From contig JBGPSQ010000117.1 of NCBI GenBank assembly GCA_041490205.1, forward strand, positions 1-8,783: a stretch of DNA of 8,783 bases, given 5' to 3'. The stretch comes from DATDDB01 sp041490205 (GTDB taxonomy: Bacteria > Pseudomonadota > Gammaproteobacteria > Burkholderiales > Gallionellaceae). Positions within the stretch are counted from its first letter, which is position 1; each line of letters starts with the position of its first letter. The notes beneath the pieces were generated by a model, which did not search any database, had not been told where the DNA came from, and saw nothing but the letters and a program-made list of their open reading frames with translations. Made by a program: the position numbers and the translations under genes. Shown here in pieces: positions 5,892 to 8,783 of the stretch.

Positions 5892-7187
5892 ATGTCGGAT
5901 ATTTCCGCCGCCACCCTGCCCAGCATGATAGGCAAGTACCGGATCGTCCGCGAACTCGGTAAAGGCGCCACCAGCACAGTATATTTGGTCACGACGCAAG
6001 ACGGCGCCGTTTATGCGCTCAAGCAATTGCGCGCCGACCGTGACAACAAAGTCTCGCGCAAGATGTTCGAGACCGAAGCTGCGTTGTGCGGCAAACTCCA
6101 CCACCCCAACATTGTCACGCTGATCGAGTCAGGCCTGGACGCAAACGGCATGCCCTATATCCTCATGGAGCATGTGGACGGAGAGGCGCTGGACGTATTT
6201 TCCGCCCCTGGCGTCGCCTTGCCGGACGAGATGATCATAGACGTCGTGCGCCAGACTGCCGAAGCATTGGACTACGCCGCCAAGCGCGGTGTCATTCACC
6301 GCGACCTGAAGCCAGCCAATATCCTGCTGCAGCACGACAACGGCCAAGTGAAAATTGCCGATTTCGGGTGCGCCATGCTTTCCGATTCTCAGACCACCCA
6401 ATTGGGGGTGGTCGGAACGGCAAACTTCATGTCCCCAGAACAAGTGCAGGGGCAGCCGCTCAGCTACCAATCCGATATTTTCTCGCTTGGCGGGGTGCTG
6501 TACCGTCTGCTCACAGGCCGCCCGGCTTTCATGGGCCACGATTACCAGAACCTTGCTTCCAAAATCATCCGCGCGCCACATACGCCGCTGCGCGAATTGC
6601 GCGGCGATGTAAACGAAGGGTTTATCGCCATCGTTGACCGTGCGCTAAAAAAGAAGCCGGAAGAGCGCTACCCCTCCTGGGACGAATTCCTGTACGACCT
6701 GCACAACCTGGCACGGACCATACGCTCCAGCGAACAGAATACGTCTTATTCCGACAAGTTCATGGCCATGCGCTCATCCCCGTTCTTCGAGTTCTTTTCC
6801 GACGTCGAGATCAAGGAAGTGCTACCGGCCACCACTTGGCGCACCTTTCACGACAAGGAGTTACTCACGTCCGAGGGACAGCGCGGCCATTCATTCTTCA
6901 TCATCCTGGCCGGCCGCGCGCAAGTCGCTTCGCAAAACACCCTGCTGCATGTGGCCAGCGTCGGGGAATGTGTCGGGGAATCAGCCTACCTGTCCGGGGG
7001 CTTTGACTTGCGGCGAGAGAAGACCACTGCGCTTGGCAATGTGACGGCACTGGAAATTTCCGTTGCACAGATGCGCAATATGTCGAACACTTGCCGGATG
7101 CGCCTGGACCAGACATTCCTGAACGTGCTGAACACCAAGCTAAACGCGGCTTATGACCTGCTGTGTCAGCAAAATGACCGGAAATAA
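5892..7187 (+). CDS. Hanks-type Ser/Thr protein kinase fused to a C-terminal cyclic-nucleotide-binding-like domain
   Basis: A cytosolic Ser/Thr kinase of 431 aa with no membrane segment or PASTA repeats. The kinase domain (about 15-275) is complete: Gly loop GKGATSTV (23-30), ATP-binding K44 in YALK, likely helix-C E62, HRDLKPAN (136-143) with catalytic D138, DFG (157-159), SPE (181-183), SDIFSLG with D195, and R259. It is therefore expected to be active and of the RD type, regulated by its activation loop. Residues about 298-395 fit the cNMP-binding beta-barrel fold: FFSDVEIKEVL, EGQRGHSFFIILAGRAQV, then VGECVGESAYLSGG. The Gly-Glu pair of the phosphate-binding cassette is present (362-363), but the following Arg is displaced (R374) and the R-[ST]-A signature is missing, so the ligand is uncertain. 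The order is kinase then sensor, opposite to eukaryotic cGMP-dependent kinase. The start at 5892 puts 14 residues before the kinase fold; the ribosome binding site is weak (AGG at 5883). No phosphatase or substrate gene is visible nearby. Confidence 0.93.
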   Translation: MSDISAATLPSMIGKYRIVRELGKGATSTVYLVTTQDGAVYALKQLRADRDNKVSRKMFETEAALCGKLHHPNIVTLIESGLDANGMPYILMEHVDGEALDVFSAPGVALPDEMIIDVVRQTAEALDYAAKRGVIHRDLKPANILLQHDNGQVKIADFGCAMLSDSQTTQLGVVGTANFMSPEQVQGQPLSYQSDIFSLGGVLYRLLTGRPAFMGHDYQNLASKIIRAPHTPLRELRGDVNEGFIAIVDRALKKKPEERYPSWDEFLYDLHNLARTIRSSEQNTSYSDKFMAMRSSPFFEFFSDVEIKEVLPATTWRTFHDKELLTSEGQRGHSFFIILAGRAQVASQNTLLHVASVGECVGESAYLSGGFDLRREKTTALGNVTALEISVAQMRNMSNTCRMRLDQTFLNVLNTKLNAAYDLLCQQNDRK

Positions 7188-7198
7188 GTCCGTTATTT
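7182..7198. other. Inverted repeat holding both convergent stop codons
   Basis: AAATAA (7182-7187) and TTATTT (7193-7198) form a perfect 6-bp inverted repeat around GTCCG. Each arm holds a final Lys codon and TAA: the kinase gene on the plus strand, sspB on the minus strand. The A/T-only stem lacks a T tract, so I do not call it a terminator. Confidence 0.5.
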
Positions 7199-7606
7199 GA
7201 CTACCCGCAAATGCGGCCTGCCGTGCGGGGCTGGAGGCTCGCCGCCATCTTCCGGCGGGCTTGGGTCAGGTGGGGTTGGGCCGGATTGCGGCTCGAATGA
7301 CAAGCCTTGCCCGTTCTCTCTTGCGAAAATACCGATCACGGCTCCCACGGGAATCACCAGCTCATGCGGTACGCCGCCGAACCGTCCGCCGCAACTGATG
7401 AAGTCGTTGCCCATGTGCAGGTTGCGCACCGCATCCGCACCCAGGTTGAGGACGATTTCCCCATCCTTGACATAGGCCATCGGCACGCGGGTTTGCCCGT
7501 CCACCCGGACCGCCAGGTAGGGCGTCATGCTGTTATCCGTGCACCACTCGTATATCGCCCGGATCAGGTAAGGTTTGGTGGAAGCAGATTCGGCTGCCCC
7601 GGTCAC
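7193..7606 (-). CDS. sspB: ClpXP protease specificity-enhancing factor SspB
   Basis: Adaptor that binds ssrA-tagged proteins from stalled ribosomes and delivers them to the ClpXP protease in the cytosol. The folded substrate-binding domain (about 10-105) shows STKPYLIRAIYEWCTDN, TPYLAVRVD, NGQ and the RFGGVPHELVIPV region typical of SspB. A flexible, Pro-rich and acidic linker (about 106-128) leads to the C-terminal GRPHLRVVK, whose LRVVK is the ClpX-docking peptide known from E. coli. The open frame extends further upstream, but I choose the GTG at 7606: its last two bases overlap the sspA stop (GTGA), it gives the expected start just before the conserved domain, and no ATG lies in frame nearby. 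This gives 137 aa. The overlap means translation is coupled to sspA. The gene ends 5 bp from the convergent kinase gene. Confidence 0.93.
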   Translation of the reverse strand: MTGAAESASTKPYLIRAIYEWCTDNSMTPYLAVRVDGQTRVPMAYVKDGEIVLNLGADAVRNLHMGNDFISCGGRFGGVPHELVIPVGAVIGIFARENGQGLSFEPQSGPTPPDPSPPEDGGEPPAPHGRPHLRVVK

Positions 7607-8202
7607 TTGCGCATCGCTTTTTCCGCGGGCGTCATCGCCTCGATGTAAGCTGGCCTGGAAAACAGGCGCTCGGCATACTTCATCAACGGCGCTGCGTCTT
7701 TCCCCATCTGGATGCCATACAACTCCAGCCGCCAAAGCAGCGGCGCGATTGCCACATCCAGCATGGAGAATTCGTCGCCCAGCATGAATTTCTGCTTGGT
7801 GAACACGGGAGAGATTTGGGTCAGGTTGTCGCGAATAGCCTGCCGCGCCTTGTCCGCTACGCGTTGCTGGCCGTGCTCCACCGCATCGATGTGGCAAAAC
7901 AAATCCTGCTCGAAGCGGTGCAGGAACAAGCGCGCACGCGCGCGCATGACCGGGTCTGGCGGCATCAGCTGCGGGTGCGGGAACCGCTCGTCGATATACT
8001 CGTTGATGATGTTGGCCTCATACAGGATCAGGTCGCGCTCGACCAGCACCGGAACCTTGTTGTACGGGTTCATCGCCGCGACATCCTCCTGCTTGCCAAA
8101 GACATCCACATCGATAATCTGGAAGTCCATGCCCTTTTCGAACAGCACGAAACGGCAGCGATGGCTATACGGGTCGGTCGTCCCGGAATACAACGTCATC
8201 AT
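7603..8202 (-). CDS. sspA: Stringent starvation protein A
   Basis: RNA-polymerase-associated protein of the glutathione-S-transferase fold, known in gammaproteobacteria to bind RNA polymerase holoenzyme and change promoter choice under starvation and acid stress. The thioredoxin-like N-terminal half has TLYSGTTDPYSHRCRFVLFE, NPYNKVPVLVE (45-55) and EANIINEYIDERFPHP. The surface Pro-His-Pro triad described as essential in E. coli SspA is present at residues 75-77. The helical C-terminal half ends with LFSRPAYIEAMTPAEKAMRK, close to other betaproteobacterial SspA proteins. The 199-aa length is normal. Two ATG codons are in tandem (8202 and 8199); either may be used. The start lies 7 bp after the ActF-like gene and the stop overlaps sspB, so it looks like part of one minus-strand operon. 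AAGG about 12 nt upstream is a weak ribosome binding site. Confidence 0.95.
   Translation of the reverse strand: MMTLYSGTTDPYSHRCRFVLFEKGMDFQIIDVDVFGKQEDVAAMNPYNKVPVLVERDLILYEANIINEYIDERFPHPQLMPPDPVMRARARLFLHRFEQDLFCHIDAVEHGQQRVADKARQAIRDNLTQISPVFTKQKFMLGDEFSMLDVAIAPLLWRLELYGIQMGKDAAPLMKYAERLFSRPAYIEAMTPAEKAMRK
7930..7948. other. 19-bp alternating purine-pyrimidine tract inside sspA
   Basis: From 7930 to 7948 purines and pyrimidines alternate without a break, mostly as GC steps (GCGCGCACGCGCGCGCATG). Such tracts can adopt Z-DNA under negative supercoiling. Here it encodes the Arg/Ala-rich stretch VMRARAR of SspA, so codon use may fully explain it. Confidence 0.4.
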
Positions 8203-8209
8203 ATATAAA

Positions 8210-8783
8210 TCAAGCCTTGATCAATTGGTTGCGGCGCAACGCACTCCGTACCAGCACATACCCGACTGCTGCCGTCACCGCACCGACCACGAGGAAAGCC
8301 AGCACCGGAACGGTGCCCTTCTCATCAACCCCCGCAACCCATACGAAACGTTCACACAGCGTGCCTGCAATCATGCTCACGGCAACAGCCATGGTCGCCT
8401 GGACATTGTGACGCGTCACCGGAAAACACAGTGAAACAAATGGTATGACGAACTTCGTCGCTACCATTGCCCACCAGAATACGCTGTAGACACCATCCTG
8501 CATGGCGTCAATCCGGTCGCGCTCATCGCCTATATTACCATACCAGATGACCAAATACTGGGCAAAAAACGTGTACATCCAGAGCAGGGTGAACGCCAGC
8601 ATCATCTGCGCCAGGTAGTTATAGACGAATTCGTCAACTTTCTTGACCAGTTTGTCGCGCGAATTCAGTACATAAACCCATATCACCATGAAAGCCAGGA
8701 ACATGCCGAAATTGCTCACCAGGTTCTGCATGCCGTAGATCGCGCTATGCCAGGCGGGCTTCAGCGTCATCTCGAAGTCCCAG
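8210..8783 (-). CDS. actF: ActF-like subunit of alternative complex III, C-terminal half (cut by window edge)
   Basis: Probably the ActF integral membrane subunit of alternative complex III, a bc1-unrelated quinol:electron acceptor oxidoreductase of the respiratory chain. The frame is open to the right edge; 190 residues are visible, about half of a normal ActF. It begins WDFEMTLKPAWHSAIYGMQN, matching the ActF pattern of a W-x-M-S/T-L-x-P-x-W/H-x-S segment before a helix. LLWMYTFFAQYLVIWYGNIG (67-86) resembles the conserved F-W-x-Y-x-x-F-S/A-Q-Y/F-x-x-I-W-Y-x-N-I block, and KFVIPFVSLCFPVTRHN resembles its N/K-F-x-x-P-F-x-L-L block. Five membrane helices are visible (about 16-39, 59-81, 99-120, 128-150, 157-179). 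An internal ATG at 8770 is not the true start. The call rests on remembered family patterns, and the protein is divergent; an NrfD-like subunit of another complex is the main alternative. It lies 7 bp before sspA, where betaproteobacteria usually have petABC. Confidence 0.72.
   Translation of the reverse strand, partial: WDFEMTLKPAWHSAIYGMQNLVSNFGMFLAFMVIWVYVLNSRDKLVKKVDEFVYNYLAQMMLAFTLLWMYTFFAQYLVIWYGNIGDERDRIDAMQDGVYSVFWWAMVATKFVIPFVSLCFPVTRHNVQATMAVAVSMIAGTLCERFVWVAGVDEKGTVPVLAFLVVGAVTAAVGYVLVRSALRRNQLIKA

Noticed and set aside
5460..6104. Minus-strand open frame spanning the moeB end, the small membrane gene and the kinase start
   Set aside because: It overlaps three plus-strand genes and the translation is low in structure; the plus-strand genes have motifs or a strong ribosome binding site.
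7242..7258. CCGCC/GGCGG hairpin near the sspB end as a terminator for the kinase transcript
   Set aside because: It lies inside the sspB coding sequence, is short, and has no T tract; the Pro/Gly codons explain it.
7607..7897. Upstream extension of the sspB frame
   Set aside because: This part overlaps sspA in another frame, has no ATG near the SspB domain, and the GTG at 7606 gives the expected SspB length with a typical stop-start overlap.
7712..8434. Plus-strand open frame of 240 codons opposite sspA and actF
   Set aside because: Antisense to sspA, with a Ser/Arg/Cys-rich composition and no domain; a shadow of the minus-strand genes.
1..8783. tRNA, rRNA, CRISPR array, insertion sequence or phage attachment site
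   Set aside because: I saw no cloverleaf-like sequence, no regularly spaced array, no transposase or integrase, and no terminal inverted repeats; the window is densely filled with ordinary chromosomal genes.

Overview
The window looks like chromosomal DNA from a betaproteobacterium, GC-rich in its coding parts. The gene order gpmI-envC-ctpA-(small orf)-moeB and the sspA-sspB pair, with SspB ending in the LRVVK tail, point to Betaproteobacteria. A fragment resembling ActF of alternative complex III suggests a lineage such as the Gallionellaceae or related Nitrosomonadales. That placement is inference; nothing in the window fixes the genus.

Left edge (1-283): the N-terminal part of an ArsR-type regulator runs leftward off the window. 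It is divergent from gpmI, and the 147-bp gap between them carries three imperfect 16-bp tandem repeats and candidate promoters in both directions.

Rightward block (284-5527): gpmI (glycolytic phosphoglycerate mutase), envC (amidase activator with a degenerate LytM domain), ctpA (periplasmic S41 protease), an unnamed 135-aa protein with a ferredoxin-like/HMA-like pattern and a His-rich tail, and a MoeB/ThiF/HesA E1-like adenylyltransferase. Gaps are only 6-18 bp, so this is probably one transcription unit combining central metabolism, cell-wall remodelling/proteolysis and sulfur-carrier activation.

Second rightward block (5629-7187): a 59-aa two-helix membrane protein with a strong ribosome binding site, then a 431-aa cytosolic Ser/Thr kinase with an N-terminal Hanks-type kinase domain and a C-terminal cyclic-nucleotide-binding-like domain.

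Leftward block (7193-8783): read on the minus strand, the C-terminal half of an ActF-like integral membrane quinol oxidoreductase subunit, then sspA, then sspB (GTGA overlap). In most betaproteobacteria the genes before sspA-sspB are petABC, encoding cytochrome bc1; here an alternative complex III-like subunit sits in that place. sspB and the kinase gene converge with only 5 bp between their stop codons. Every stretch without a gene is shorter than 150 bp.
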